A stretch of 64,000 bases of DNA, from NCBI RefSeq assembly GCF_011045125.1, contig NZ_JAAKZF010000011.1:62001-126000 (forward strand), read 5' to 3'. Of this stretch, positions 34,399-42,848 are shown piece after piece. The stretch is from Allomesorhizobium camelthorni. GTDB taxonomy: Bacteria; Pseudomonadota; Alphaproteobacteria; Rhizobiales; Rhizobiaceae. Each line of letters starts with the position of its first letter. Position 1 is the first letter of the stretch. The translations under genes were made by a program, and so were the position numbers. The notes below the pieces were generated by a model that did not search any database, had not been told where the DNA came from, and was given only the letters and a program-made list of their open reading frames with translations.

Positions 34399-35309
34399 TT
34401 GAGCCACCTTTCGCTGCGCGTGCGGAACCAGATGTAGAAGATATTGGCGACGCCGGTGATGAAGATCATGCCGAACGCCAGCGCGTAGCCGAGATGCGGG
34501 TTATGCAGCACGTCGCCACGGATCTGCGCATAGAGGAGTATCGGCACGATATTCAGCTGCGAACCGGTGAGCGCATAGGCGGTCGCGATAGCGCCGAAGG
34601 CATTTGCGAAGAGCAGAAGCACGGTCCCGAGGAAGCTCGGCCACAGGACCGGAAGCGCCACCATTCGCCAGTATTGCGCCTGCGTCGCCCCGAGCGTCGC
34701 GGCGGCCTCGGCCCATTCCTTCTTCAGCCCATCGATGGCAGGCACGATGATGAGCACCATCAGCGGTATCTGGAAGAACAGGTAGGTCAGCGTCAGGCCC
34801 CAGAACGAGAGGAGATTGAAGCCGAGCGCATATATATTGATGCCGAACCATGTGTTGAGCAGCACGGTCACGAGTCCGAGCCTGCCGAGCGTGGCGATGA
34901 AGGCGAAGGCCAGCGGCACGCCGGCGAAATTCGATGCAACGCCGGAAAAGGTCAGCGTCGCAGCCCGTATCCATTCGGGCAGGCCACCGCGCACGATCGC
35001 AACGGCGATCGCCAGGCCGGCCAGACCACCCAGAAGGGCCGATGCAAGGCTGATCCTGATCGAAATCCAGTAGGCCGAACGGATCGAGGGCTGCATCAGT
35101 TCGGCGATGTTGGCGAACGTGAACTCGCCTTCATTGTTCTGGAACGCGCCGACGATCAGGTAGAGCGTCGGCAGTATCAGGAACATCAGCGCGAAGATGA
35201 AGAACGGCGCAACACCGAGCCAATGCAACGGCAGCCGAACGCCGCGCCGCTCGGCCGGCGGCGCTTCCTGCGCGGCTTCCAAGGCTGCGGTAATACTTGT
35301 TTGAGTCAT
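34395..35309 (-). CDS. ABC transporter permease (first of two)
   Basis: This 304-residue protein has an N-terminal cytoplasmic stretch, six membrane helices and the EAA motif WAEAAATLGATQAQYWRMVALPVLWP. It pairs with the following permease to form the channel of the importer. It follows the binding-protein gene after 59 bases. Confidence 0.91.
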   Translation of the reverse strand: MTQTSITAALEAAQEAPPAERRGVRLPLHWLGVAPFFIFALMFLILPTLYLIVGAFQNNEGEFTFANIAELMQPSIRSAYWISIRISLASALLGGLAGLAIAVAIVRGGLPEWIRAATLTFSGVASNFAGVPLAFAFIATLGRLGLVTVLLNTWFGINIYALGFNLLSFWGLTLTYLFFQIPLMVLIIVPAIDGLKKEWAEAAATLGATQAQYWRMVALPVLWPSFLGTVLLLFANAFGAIATAYALTGSQLNIVPILLYAQIRGDVLHNPHLGYALAFGMIFITGVANIFYIWFRTRSERWLK

Positions 35310-35368
35310 GCGGGCGCCAGATTTGGTGCGAGGCGCGGGCGACCTAGGGCCGCCCGCGCTTCGACTGC

Positions 35369-36475
35369 CTACTGGACGTTGGCGCCGACGACGGCGTCCC
35401 AGTTCTTGGTAATCGTTTCCTTCGCCACACCCTGTTCCTCAAGCGTCGGGAACACGGCTTTTTCATAGGACTCCGCAGGCGGCAGCTTATCGAGCAGCTC
35501 CTGCGGAATCTTGCCGTTCTTGGCCAGATCGTTGAAGCGGATCGGATGGCAATAGCCCTTCAGCCAACCGAGTTGCCCTTCATCGGAATAGAGGTATTCC
35601 ATCCAGAGCTTGGCGGCGTTCGGATGCGGCGCATAGGCGCTGATCGCCTGAACATAAACGCCGGCTACGACGCCGGTTTTCGGCACCACGACTTCCGCGG
35701 GCGGATTGTCGAGGAAGCCATCGCGCCATGCCAGAGCATTATAATCCCAAGCAACCGCGATCGGCGTTGCGCCCTGAGCGATCGGAGCCGCCTTTGCGGT
35801 GATCGGCACGAAATTGCCCTTGGCGTTCAACTCCTTGAAGAACTCCAGCCCCTTCTCGCCGGAGGTCTTGGCATCGGTCGCTCCGCTCGCCAGGCCAGCG
35901 GCGTAAACTGCCTGGATTGCCTGGTTGGACGTGCGCGGATCGCCAGAAAGCGAAACCGAATTCGCATACTCGTCCTTGAGAAGGTCGGCCCAATCCTGCG
36001 GCACATTCTTCACGATATCGGTGTTCACGATGAAGGCGAGAACGCCGTAATAATCGCCATACCAATAGCCGTCGGCATCCTTGGCCGAATCCGGGATCGT
36101 GTCCCAGGTCGACACCTTGTAAGGCTGTATCAGGTCTTCGGCCTTGGCCGTCGGGCCGAAGGAGAGGCCGACGTCTATAACGTCCGGAGCCTGCGGACCC
36201 TTATTGTCCTTGTTTGCCTTGATCGCCTCGATCTCGTCGGCCGAACCGGCGTCGGGGTTGAGTTCGTTGATCGTGATTTCAGGATACTTCGCCTTGAAGC
36301 CGGCGATGACATCGCCATAGCCACACCAATTGTGGGGCAGCGCGATCGTGGTCAGTTGGCCCTCCGCCTTCGCGGCGGCGACCAGTTCGTCCATGGACTG
36401 GGCAGAGGTAATTGCCGTCGCTGCCATCAGCGATGCGGCGGTAAGGGAAAGGACCTTTCCCGTAAACTTGAACAT
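35369..36475 (-). CDS. ABC transporter periplasmic solute-binding protein
   Basis: This 368-residue protein has a signal peptide ending near TSAQS and the two-lobed fold of bacterial extracellular solute-binding proteins of the iron/polyamine/aminoethylphosphonate type (ELVAAAKAEGQLTTIALP start, GVLAFIVNTDIV, WMEYLYSDEGQ hinge). The ligand is not evident. ATG 36475 has GGAGAG 6 bases upstream. The promoter must lie in the 206 bases before it, downstream of the alcohol dehydrogenase gene. Linkage to the catabolic genes to the right suggests that it may import the same class of amine substrate. Confidence 0.88.
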   Translation of the reverse strand: MFKFTGKVLSLTAASLMAATAITSAQSMDELVAAAKAEGQLTTIALPHNWCGYGDVIAGFKAKYPEITINELNPDAGSADEIEAIKANKDNKGPQAPDVIDVGLSFGPTAKAEDLIQPYKVSTWDTIPDSAKDADGYWYGDYYGVLAFIVNTDIVKNVPQDWADLLKDEYANSVSLSGDPRTSNQAIQAVYAAGLASGATDAKTSGEKGLEFFKELNAKGNFVPITAKAAPIAQGATPIAVAWDYNALAWRDGFLDNPPAEVVVPKTGVVAGVYVQAISAYAPHPNAAKLWMEYLYSDEGQLGWLKGYCHPIRFNDLAKNGKIPQELLDKLPPAESYEKAVFPTLEEQGVAKETITKNWDAVVGANVQ

Positions 36476-36681
36476 GTGTTCTCTCCGTTGAACTGACGCC
36501 ATTGGACGCCTGCGATGCGGTTACCGGCATTCGATGACAGACAGATGAAAATGCGGCCGCCCGGACCCCCCAGGCAGGAAAAAGTTAACTACTTTTCTAT
36601 GCTTGTGGCAATCGCGGCCATTGTTTTCCGGCTAACGATTTTCGCCTGTTCGATTTTGCTCCCCCTCCCTTATTTAGAGTT

Positions 36682-37872
36682 CTACCTGCCAGAGCCTTGC
36701 ACCGCGCCGGCGATCGAATTGTCGAGCAGCGCAAGCGCCGCTTTCCGCGTCAGCTTCACCGGGTTTCCGCCCGCCGTCGGATCGACGATCGCCATGTCGG
36801 CGATCAGCGCCTTGCGCTTCTTGTCCATGTCGAGCCCCTTGATAAGGTCCGGCAGCGCATGCGGCACGCCCAGTTCCTTGCGCAGCTTGAGCACGGCCTT
36901 GGCAAAGCCGTCGAACCCGCCCTTGATGCCGATATAGGCGGCAAGCCTGGCGATGCGCTCTTCGACAGCGTCGCGGTTGAAGGCCAGCACATAGGGCATG
37001 AACACGGCGTTGGTCATGCCGTGATGGGTGTCGTAGAGAGCGCCGATCGGGTGCGACAGCGAGTGGATGGCGCCGAGGCCCTTCTGGAAGGCGGCGGCGC
37101 CCATGGCGGCGGCGCTCATCATATGCGCGCGGGCGGCCAGATCCTTGCCGTTGGCGTATGCCCTGGGCAGGTTCTCGAATACGAGCCTTATCCCCTCGAT
37201 CGCGATGCCGTCGGCCATCGGATGATAGCCCGGCGCGCAATAGGCTTCGAGGCAGTGGGCGAAGGCGTCCATGCCTGTTCCCGCCGTGATGAAGGGAGGC
37301 ATTCCGACCGTCAGTTCGGGATCGGCGATCACGATCGCGGGCAGCAGCTTCGGATGGAAGATGACCTTCTTGGTGTGGGTTTCCTCATGGGTGATAACGC
37401 CGGCACGGCCGACCTCGGAGCCAGTGCCGGCGGTGGTCGGCACGGCGACGATCGGCGCGATGGCGTCGGAATTAGCGCGCGTCCACCAGTCGCCGATGTC
37501 CTCGAAATCCCAGACCGGCCGCGTCTGGCCGGCCTGGAAGGCGATCAGCTTGCCGAGATCGAGGCCCGATCCACCGCCGAAGGCGATGACGCCGTCATGC
37601 TTGCCCTTTTTGAAGACCTCGATGCCGGCCGTCAGGTTGGATTCGACCGGATTGGGCTTCACGTCCGAAAACACGCCGTAAGGAATCCTGGCGTCGTCCA
37701 GCAACTTCAGCGTGCTGGCCACGACCGGCAGCTTCGCCAGGCCGGGATCGGTGACGAAAAGCGGCCGCTTGATGCCGGCAGCGGCAAGCGCATCCGGCAA
37801 TTCGGAAATGCGCCCTGCGCCGAAGCGGACGGTAGTCGGGTAATTCCATTTGGAAACGAGTTTGGTCATCAA
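36682..37872 (-). CDS. Iron-containing (group III) alcohol dehydrogenase
   Basis: This 396-residue protein has the NAD site GGGSGLDLGK, the VPTTAGTGSEVG block, and the metal-binding His cluster in GAIHSLSHPIGALYDTHHGMTNA. It oxidises a primary alcohol to an aldehyde with NAD, or the reverse. It is 17 bases after the aldehyde dehydrogenase gene and in the same operon. The LDLGK variant of the common DxAK motif is noted. It is the last enzyme gene of the proposed glutamyl-alcohol route. Confidence 0.92.
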   Translation of the reverse strand: MMTKLVSKWNYPTTVRFGAGRISELPDALAAAGIKRPLFVTDPGLAKLPVVASTLKLLDDARIPYGVFSDVKPNPVESNLTAGIEVFKKGKHDGVIAFGGGSGLDLGKLIAFQAGQTRPVWDFEDIGDWWTRANSDAIAPIVAVPTTAGTGSEVGRAGVITHEETHTKKVIFHPKLLPAIVIADPELTVGMPPFITAGTGMDAFAHCLEAYCAPGYHPMADGIAIEGIRLVFENLPRAYANGKDLAARAHMMSAAAMGAAAFQKGLGAIHSLSHPIGALYDTHHGMTNAVFMPYVLAFNRDAVEERIARLAAYIGIKGGFDGFAKAVLKLRKELGVPHALPDLIKGLDMDKKRKALIADMAIVDPTAGGNPVKLTRKAALALLDNSIAGAVQGSGR

Positions 37873-37889
37873 ATGTACTTTCGAAGAAA

Positions 37890-39275
37890 TCAGATTGTTT
37901 CGCGCAGGTGATACGATTTCGGCCGGGTCAGATTCTCGTAGCCGACGACCGACATGGCGCCGCCCTTCCCGGTTTCCTTGACCCCCGTCCAGACCAGGCC
38001 GGGATCGACATAGTCGCAGCGGTTCATAAACACCGTGCCGGTCTCGACGCGGTCACCGATCGCGGCGGCGCGGTCGGTGTCGGTGGTCCAGATGGAGGCG
38101 GTCAGCCCGTAGGGGCTGTCGTTCATCAGCGCAATGGCCTCCTCGTCGTTGCGCACCTTCATGATGCCGACGATCGGGCCGAAGCTTTCCTCGCGCATGA
38201 CGCTCATCTGGTGATCGACATTAGTCAGCACTTCCGGCGCCAGATAGGGCGAGCCTTCGCGGTCGTTATCGACCTTCATGCCGATATGCGCGGCCGCGCC
38301 CTTGCGCAGCGCTTCCGCCTTCTGCTCGCGGATGAAATCGGCAAAGCGGGCCTGCGCCATCGGCCCCATCGTGGTTGCCTGGTCGAGCGGATTGCCGACC
38401 ACGTAGTTCTTCGTCTCGGCGATGAAGCCTTCGACGAATTCGTCGTAGACCTTCTCGTGCACGTAGACGCGCTCGATGCCGCAGCAGCACTGGCCGGAAT
38501 TGTAGAAGGCTCCGTCGACGAGATTGGCCACAGCGTGTTCGAGTTTCACATCCGGCAGCACATAGGCCGGATCCTTGCCGCCGAGTTCGAGGCCGAGCGT
38601 CATGAAGGTGCCCGCCGCCGCCTTCTCGATGGCGCGCCCGCCGGCGACCGAGCCGGTGAAGTTGACGTGGTCGATCTTGCCGGAGCCGAGCAATTTCTCG
38701 GTCTGCGCATGATTGAGCACGATGTTCTGAAAGACGCCTTTCGGCAGCCCGGCCTGTTCGAAGGCCTTTGCGAAACGCTCGCCGACCAGCAGCGTCTGCG
38801 CCGCGTGCTTGAGGATCACGGTGTTGCCGGCCATCAAAGCGGGCACGATCGAATTGACGGCGGTTAGATACGGATAATTCCACGGCGCGATGACGAACAC
38901 CACGCCGAGCGGCTCCTTCTTGAGATAGCGGCGAAAGCCCGGCCGGTCCTCCGGAACGTACGGCGCCAGCGCCTTCTCGGCGAGCGCCACCATGTAGCGG
39001 GTACGCTCCTCGACGCCGCCCTTCTCCCCGCCGTAGCGCGTCGGCCGGCCCATCTGCCAGGCAAGTTCGGGCACGATCTCGTCGTTCATGGCCAGCAGCG
39101 CCTCGAGGAAAGCGAGCAGGTATTTGCCGCGCTCGGCGATCGGGGTCTCGGCCCAGCCGGCCTGCGCCGCCCTCGCCCGCTCGACGGCGGCATTGACCGC
39201 CTGATCGGTTGCGACCGGCCGCTCGGCATAGATCGAGCCGTCGATGGGGGATTTGAGCTTGATGGTTTCCGTCAT
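37890..39275 (-). CDS. NAD(P)-dependent aldehyde dehydrogenase
   Basis: This 461-residue protein has the ALDH catalytic residues: Asn133 in APWNYPY, Glu230 in LELGGKD and the nucleophile cysteine in GQCCCG (Cys264 by alignment to GQxC). It oxidises an aldehyde to the acid. Three cysteines in a row at the active site are slightly unusual. Operon order suggests that it takes the aldehyde made by the neighbouring alcohol dehydrogenase. It is separated from the glutamine-synthetase-like gene by an inserted toxin-antitoxin pair. Confidence 0.93.
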   Translation of the reverse strand: MTETIKLKSPIDGSIYAERPVATDQAVNAAVERARAAQAGWAETPIAERGKYLLAFLEALLAMNDEIVPELAWQMGRPTRYGGEKGGVEERTRYMVALAEKALAPYVPEDRPGFRRYLKKEPLGVVFVIAPWNYPYLTAVNSIVPALMAGNTVILKHAAQTLLVGERFAKAFEQAGLPKGVFQNIVLNHAQTEKLLGSGKIDHVNFTGSVAGGRAIEKAAAGTFMTLGLELGGKDPAYVLPDVKLEHAVANLVDGAFYNSGQCCCGIERVYVHEKVYDEFVEGFIAETKNYVVGNPLDQATTMGPMAQARFADFIREQKAEALRKGAAAHIGMKVDNDREGSPYLAPEVLTNVDHQMSVMREESFGPIVGIMKVRNDEEAIALMNDSPYGLTASIWTTDTDRAAAIGDRVETGTVFMNRCDYVDPGLVWTGVKETGKGGAMSVVGYENLTRPKSYHLRETI

Positions 39276-39297
39276 GAAATTTCCCCGTCTTGTTGTT

Positions 39298-39714
39298 CTA
39301 GCAGGAGATTACCTGCACGTGTCCTTGGTCGGCGTAGTCTATGATTTTGCGATCACGCGTCATGATGCGATAGCCATGCTCCCGTGCGGTCGCGATGAAA
39401 AGACGGTCGAAGGGATCCCTCGGTGGATTCCCAGGAAGAAACGAGGCATTGATCAGAATGTCGGTCGTGAGCATCGCCATTTCAGAAAACGGGGGGATGA
39501 CCAGACTGTCAAACCAGGATCGGACAGACATCGTCGACGACACTTGCCGCCGTGCGACCAGCATTCCCATCTCCCAGGCGCTGGTCGGCGAAACCATCAC
39601 AGGTATCCGCGCTTCAGCGCTTTCATCAAGCGCCGCCTTGGCTGTCGGGTCTAGCTTCGCCTCCTCCGTAATCCAGATGGCCGCGCAGGTGTCGAGCAGT
39701 ATGTTCCCGGGCAC
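39298..39714 (-). CDS. PIN-domain toxin (VapC-like)
   Basis: This 138-residue protein is a PIN-domain ribonuclease with the acidic residues in place: D8 (LLDTC), E48 (SAWEMG), D100 and D103 (RDPFDRLF) and D121 (TRDRKI). VapC toxins cut tRNA or rRNA when the antitoxin is lost. The GTG start lies 3 bases after the antitoxin stop codon, so the two are one unit. It is inserted, in the same orientation, inside the catabolic operon. Confidence 0.9.
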   Translation of the reverse strand: MPGNILLDTCAAIWITEEAKLDPTAKAALDESAEARIPVMVSPTSAWEMGMLVARRQVSSTMSVRSWFDSLVIPPFSEMAMLTTDILINASFLPGNPPRDPFDRLFIATAREHGYRIMTRDRKIIDYADQGHVQVISC

Positions 39715-39717
39715 ATG

Positions 39718-40158
39718 TCAGTCCCTGACCTCAGGCCCATATTTCCGATCCAGATAGTCAGCCAACTCCGGATCGGCCGGCTCTGTGAGATCGACGCCGG
39801 GAAGCAAGGTAATCACCCCCTTCAAACGACCGAACAACGGGTGTCGCCGCACTGGGCGCTCGAATTCTGCCTGCGGGCTTTCGCCGAATCCTTCCAGCGG
39901 CGCGGCGTGGACGACAGGTTGAACACGGGCAAACACAACGCTCTCCCCAGCAACATCTACATCCTCCGACTGGAATCCTGCCGCCACCCACTCCCTGGTC
40001 ATGGGATTGTTGCTGGGGTTGTTGCTCCACCAGGCAGGATACTTCTTCGAAGCGGGCAGCTTTTCCCCGATCAGGCGCTCGATCTCGTCGAACGACATCG
40101 GAACCCGATCTTTGTCTTGCCTCGCCAGATATGAACGCAACGGTGTGTACTTTCCCAT
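39718..40158 (-). CDS. Antitoxin with an N-terminal DUF7662-like domain
   Basis: This 146-residue protein appears to have two parts. Residues 1-75 (GKYTPLRSYLARQDKDRVPMSFDEIERLIG and YPAWWSNN) resemble the DUF7662 domain, thought to bind DNA. The C-terminal part (RHPLFGRLKGVITLLPGVDLTEPADPELADYL) looks like the toxin-binding tail of antitoxins that pair with PIN toxins. ATG 40158 is chosen since GGAG lies 8 bases upstream; an upstream in-frame start adds 10 residues. It precedes the toxin gene by 3 bases. Confidence 0.7.
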   Translation of the reverse strand: MGKYTPLRSYLARQDKDRVPMSFDEIERLIGEKLPASKKYPAWWSNNPSNNPMTREWVAAGFQSEDVDVAGESVVFARVQPVVHAAPLEGFGESPQAEFERPVRRHPLFGRLKGVITLLPGVDLTEPADPELADYLDRKYGPEVRD

Positions 40159-40229
40159 TTTCGTATCTCCAGGCTGAACTGTAGCCACACTACAGCTTCA
40201 GTTAAGCTGGATCAACGTTGATTAAAGCT

Positions 40230-41600
40230 TTAGTACCTTTCGAAACCTCGGTGCAGTTCCCAGTCTGTGATGCGGCGATCGTATTCCAACTGCTCCCAGC
40301 GGGCCGTGTGCAGGTAATGCTCGATCACGTCTTCGCCGAATGCTTCCTTCAGCATCCGCGACGTCGCCAACGTCTCGGTCGCCTCGCGCAAGGTCTTGGG
40401 AATTTCCGGCAGTTCCGCTGCCTGGTAGGCGTCGCCGACGAAAGGCTTCTGCAGCTCCAGCTTCTCGTCGATGCCGGCGAGCCCGGCAGCAATCAGCGCC
40501 GCGAACGCCAGATAGGGGTTGAGGTCGGCGCCGCCGATGCGGCACTCCATGCGAATGCCCTTGGTGCCCTCGCCGCAAAGGCGGAAGCCGGCAGTGCGGT
40601 TGTCCTCGCTCCACATGATCTTGGTCGGCGCGAATGTGCCGGACTGAAAACGCTTGTAGGAATTGATGTAGGGAGCCAGGAACCAGGTGAATTCCTTGGC
40701 GTATTTGAGCTGGCCCGCGGCCCATTGCTGGCCGAGCCGGCTCAGCGTCCATTCGCTGTTCTTGTCGTAGAAAAGCGGCGTCTTGCCGTCGGCGCTCCAC
40801 AGCGAATTGTGGATATGGCTCGAATTGCCGGCGAGGCCGTAATTGTACTTGGCCATGAAGCTGATGGCCTTGCCCATGCTGTCGGCGATTTCCTTGGCGC
40901 CGTTCTTCAGGATGACGTGGCGGTCCGCCATTTCCAGCACTTCGGCGTAGCGGACGTTGATCTCCTCCTGGCCGGGTCCCCACTCGCCTTTGGAGTTCTC
41001 TATCGGGATGCCGGCCGCCTCCATCTCGTTGCGCAGCCGGCGCATCACGCCCTCTTCCTTGGTCGTGATGCCGATCAGGTAGTCGCCGATGTAGGGCGAA
41101 GCCGTCTCGAGGTGTTGCCAATGCTTGGCGCGGGCGGATTCATAGGTTTCGCTGAACAGGTAGAATTCGAGTTCGGACGCGAAATAGGCGAGATAGCCGC
41201 GCTCCTGGAGGCGCTTGACCTGCTTGCGCAGGATCGCGCGAGGCGAATGCGGCAGATCGTCATGCGTGTGGTGATCGAGCACATCGCAGAGGACCAGCGC
41301 GGTCTTCTCCAGCCACGGGACGCGGCGGATCGTCGACAGGTCGGGCTTCATGACGAAGTCGCCATAACCTTTCGACCAGCTTGCCGCCTTATAGCCGGGC
41401 ACCGGCTCCATATCGATGTCGTTGGCCAGCAGATAGTTGCAGCCATGCGTCTCGTCATAGGCCGACTCGACGAAATATTTGGCCAGAAAGCGTTTGCCGA
41501 CGAGCCGCCCCTGCATATCGACGGCGCAGGCCAGCACAGTGTCGATCTCGTTTCCGGCGACCGCCGTTTTCAATTCATCGAACGAAACATTTCCGGCCAT
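40230..41600 (-). CDS. Glutamine-synthetase-family ligase (gamma-glutamylamine/aminoalcohol synthetase-like)
   Basis: This 456-residue protein is a type I glutamine synthetase homologue closer to PuuA/GlnT-type gamma-glutamyl-amine ligases than to GlnA. It has ELEFYLF, the NSSHIHNSLW block, NRTAGFRLCGEG and MECRIGGADLNPYLAFAALIAAG, but lacks the adenylylation tyrosine segment of GlnA. It should join an amine to the gamma-carboxyl of glutamate using ATP. GGAG lies before the ATG. TRAP importer genes precede it, and dehydrogenases follow in the same operon. Confidence 0.9.
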   Translation of the reverse strand: MAGNVSFDELKTAVAGNEIDTVLACAVDMQGRLVGKRFLAKYFVESAYDETHGCNYLLANDIDMEPVPGYKAASWSKGYGDFVMKPDLSTIRRVPWLEKTALVLCDVLDHHTHDDLPHSPRAILRKQVKRLQERGYLAYFASELEFYLFSETYESARAKHWQHLETASPYIGDYLIGITTKEEGVMRRLRNEMEAAGIPIENSKGEWGPGQEEINVRYAEVLEMADRHVILKNGAKEIADSMGKAISFMAKYNYGLAGNSSHIHNSLWSADGKTPLFYDKNSEWTLSRLGQQWAAGQLKYAKEFTWFLAPYINSYKRFQSGTFAPTKIMWSEDNRTAGFRLCGEGTKGIRMECRIGGADLNPYLAFAALIAAGLAGIDEKLELQKPFVGDAYQAAELPEIPKTLREATETLATSRMLKEAFGEDVIEHYLHTARWEQLEYDRRITDWELHRGFERY

Positions 41601-41642
41601 TCTTTACTACTCCGCAGCCCTGGCTGGCGCATCAAGGTTTCA

Positions 41643-41672
41643 AATTGAAGGCCCGGCCGCCGAAACGGCCGA
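41643..41672 (-). terminator. Possible terminator after the TRAP binding-protein gene
   Basis: Read on the minus strand, GCTCGGCCG and CGGCCGGGC form a 9-bp stem (one G-U pair) around TTTCGG, 30 bases after the TRAP gene stop and before the glutamine-synthetase-like gene. The following tract is only weakly T-rich. It may only reduce read-through. Confidence 0.45.
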
Positions 41673-41701
41673 GCGCTTTTAAGTTGGTTCCGAAGCGAGG
41701 C

Positions 41702-42751
41702 TCAGCCGTAGCGATAGGGCGGTCCGGCTTTCTGCATCAATGTACGATAGTCGCGCAGTATCTTGACCACCTTGGCGGTGCGCTCGCTAGTTGCGGAAAT
41801 CTCGTCCCAGAACTTCTCGCCCTCGGCTTCCACGGTCGCCCATTCAGCGTCGGGGATCGTCGTCAGCTCCATTTTGCCGCCATTCACCCGAAGGTCGGCC
41901 TCGCCTGCCCAGTACCAGTGGAGCCGGTAGTAGTGCGAGGAGTCCATGGTGAGCTTGAACAGCTCCTGGAGATGCGGCGGCACGGCGTTCCAGCGCTCGG
42001 TGTTGGCGAAGAACGAGCCGATCCAGGCGCCGGCGATATTGTTGGTGAGGAAGTATTTGGTGACGTCGGCCCAGCCCACCGTGTAGTCCTCGGTGATGCC
42101 GGACCAGGCGATGCCGTCGAGTTCCCCGGTCTGCACGGCCACTTCGATGTCCTCCCAGGGCAGCGTGACCGGAACAACGCCGAAGCGCGACAGGAACTTG
42201 CCGGCTGTCGGGAAGGTGAAGACGCGCTTGCCCTTGAGATCCTCAAGGCTCCTGATCGGCTCCTTGGTGTTGAAGTGGCAGGGATCCCACGAGCCGGCCG
42301 ACAGCCAGGTGACGTTCTCGACCTCGCCATAGGCTTCCTGCCAGATTTCAGCCAAGCCGTGCTTGTAGAACAGCGCCTGAACATCGAGCGAATAGCGGGT
42401 GGCAAACGGGAAGTAGCCGCCGAAGACGCGAACGTCGACCGGCGCAGCCATGGAATCGTCGTCCGACTGGACCGCATCGATGGTGCCGTTCTGCATGGCG
42501 CGAAACAGTTCTCCGGTCGGCACGAGCTGGTCGGCATAGAACAGCTCGATCTCCATCTCGCCGTTCGCCGCCTTGTTGAAAGCGTCGATCGCCGGCTTGA
42601 TGACATGTTCGCCGAGCGCCGGGCCGGCGTAGGTCTGCAGGCGCCATTTGATCGGCGCCTGCGCCCTGACGATGTTCGGCGCCGCCAGCGTCGTCGCGCC
42701 AGCGGCAGTCACCAGGCCCGCCTTGGTCAGAAATGTGCGTCTTGATTGCAT
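41702..42751 (-). CDS. TRAP transporter substrate-binding protein (DctP family)
   Basis: This 349-residue protein has a twin-arginine style signal (SRRTFLTKAG) and a DctP-type periplasmic binding domain. The family features are VPTGELFRAMQNGTIDAV, the carboxylate-binding arginine region in LKGKRVFTFP, and GELDGIAWSG. TRAP proteins of this group bind organic acids, often with an added amine or alcohol. It is separated by 97 bases from the large permease gene, in the usual TRAP operon order dctQ-dctM-dctP. Confidence 0.92.
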   Translation of the reverse strand: MQSRRTFLTKAGLVTAAGATTLAAPNIVRAQAPIKWRLQTYAGPALGEHVIKPAIDAFNKAANGEMEIELFYADQLVPTGELFRAMQNGTIDAVQSDDDSMAAPVDVRVFGGYFPFATRYSLDVQALFYKHGLAEIWQEAYGEVENVTWLSAGSWDPCHFNTKEPIRSLEDLKGKRVFTFPTAGKFLSRFGVVPVTLPWEDIEVAVQTGELDGIAWSGITEDYTVGWADVTKYFLTNNIAGAWIGSFFANTERWNAVPPHLQELFKLTMDSSHYYRLHWYWAGEADLRVNGGKMELTTIPDAEWATVEAEGEKFWDEISATSERTAKVVKILRDYRTLMQKAGPPYRYG

Positions 42752-42848
42752 GATAGGTCTCCACTCTGTTGGCTTCGTTTGATCGCCGCTTGCCGCGGCT
42801 GTTATCGGTCGGTTTCTTCTTTCTCAGTCGTCTCGCGCGCCGCCGCCG

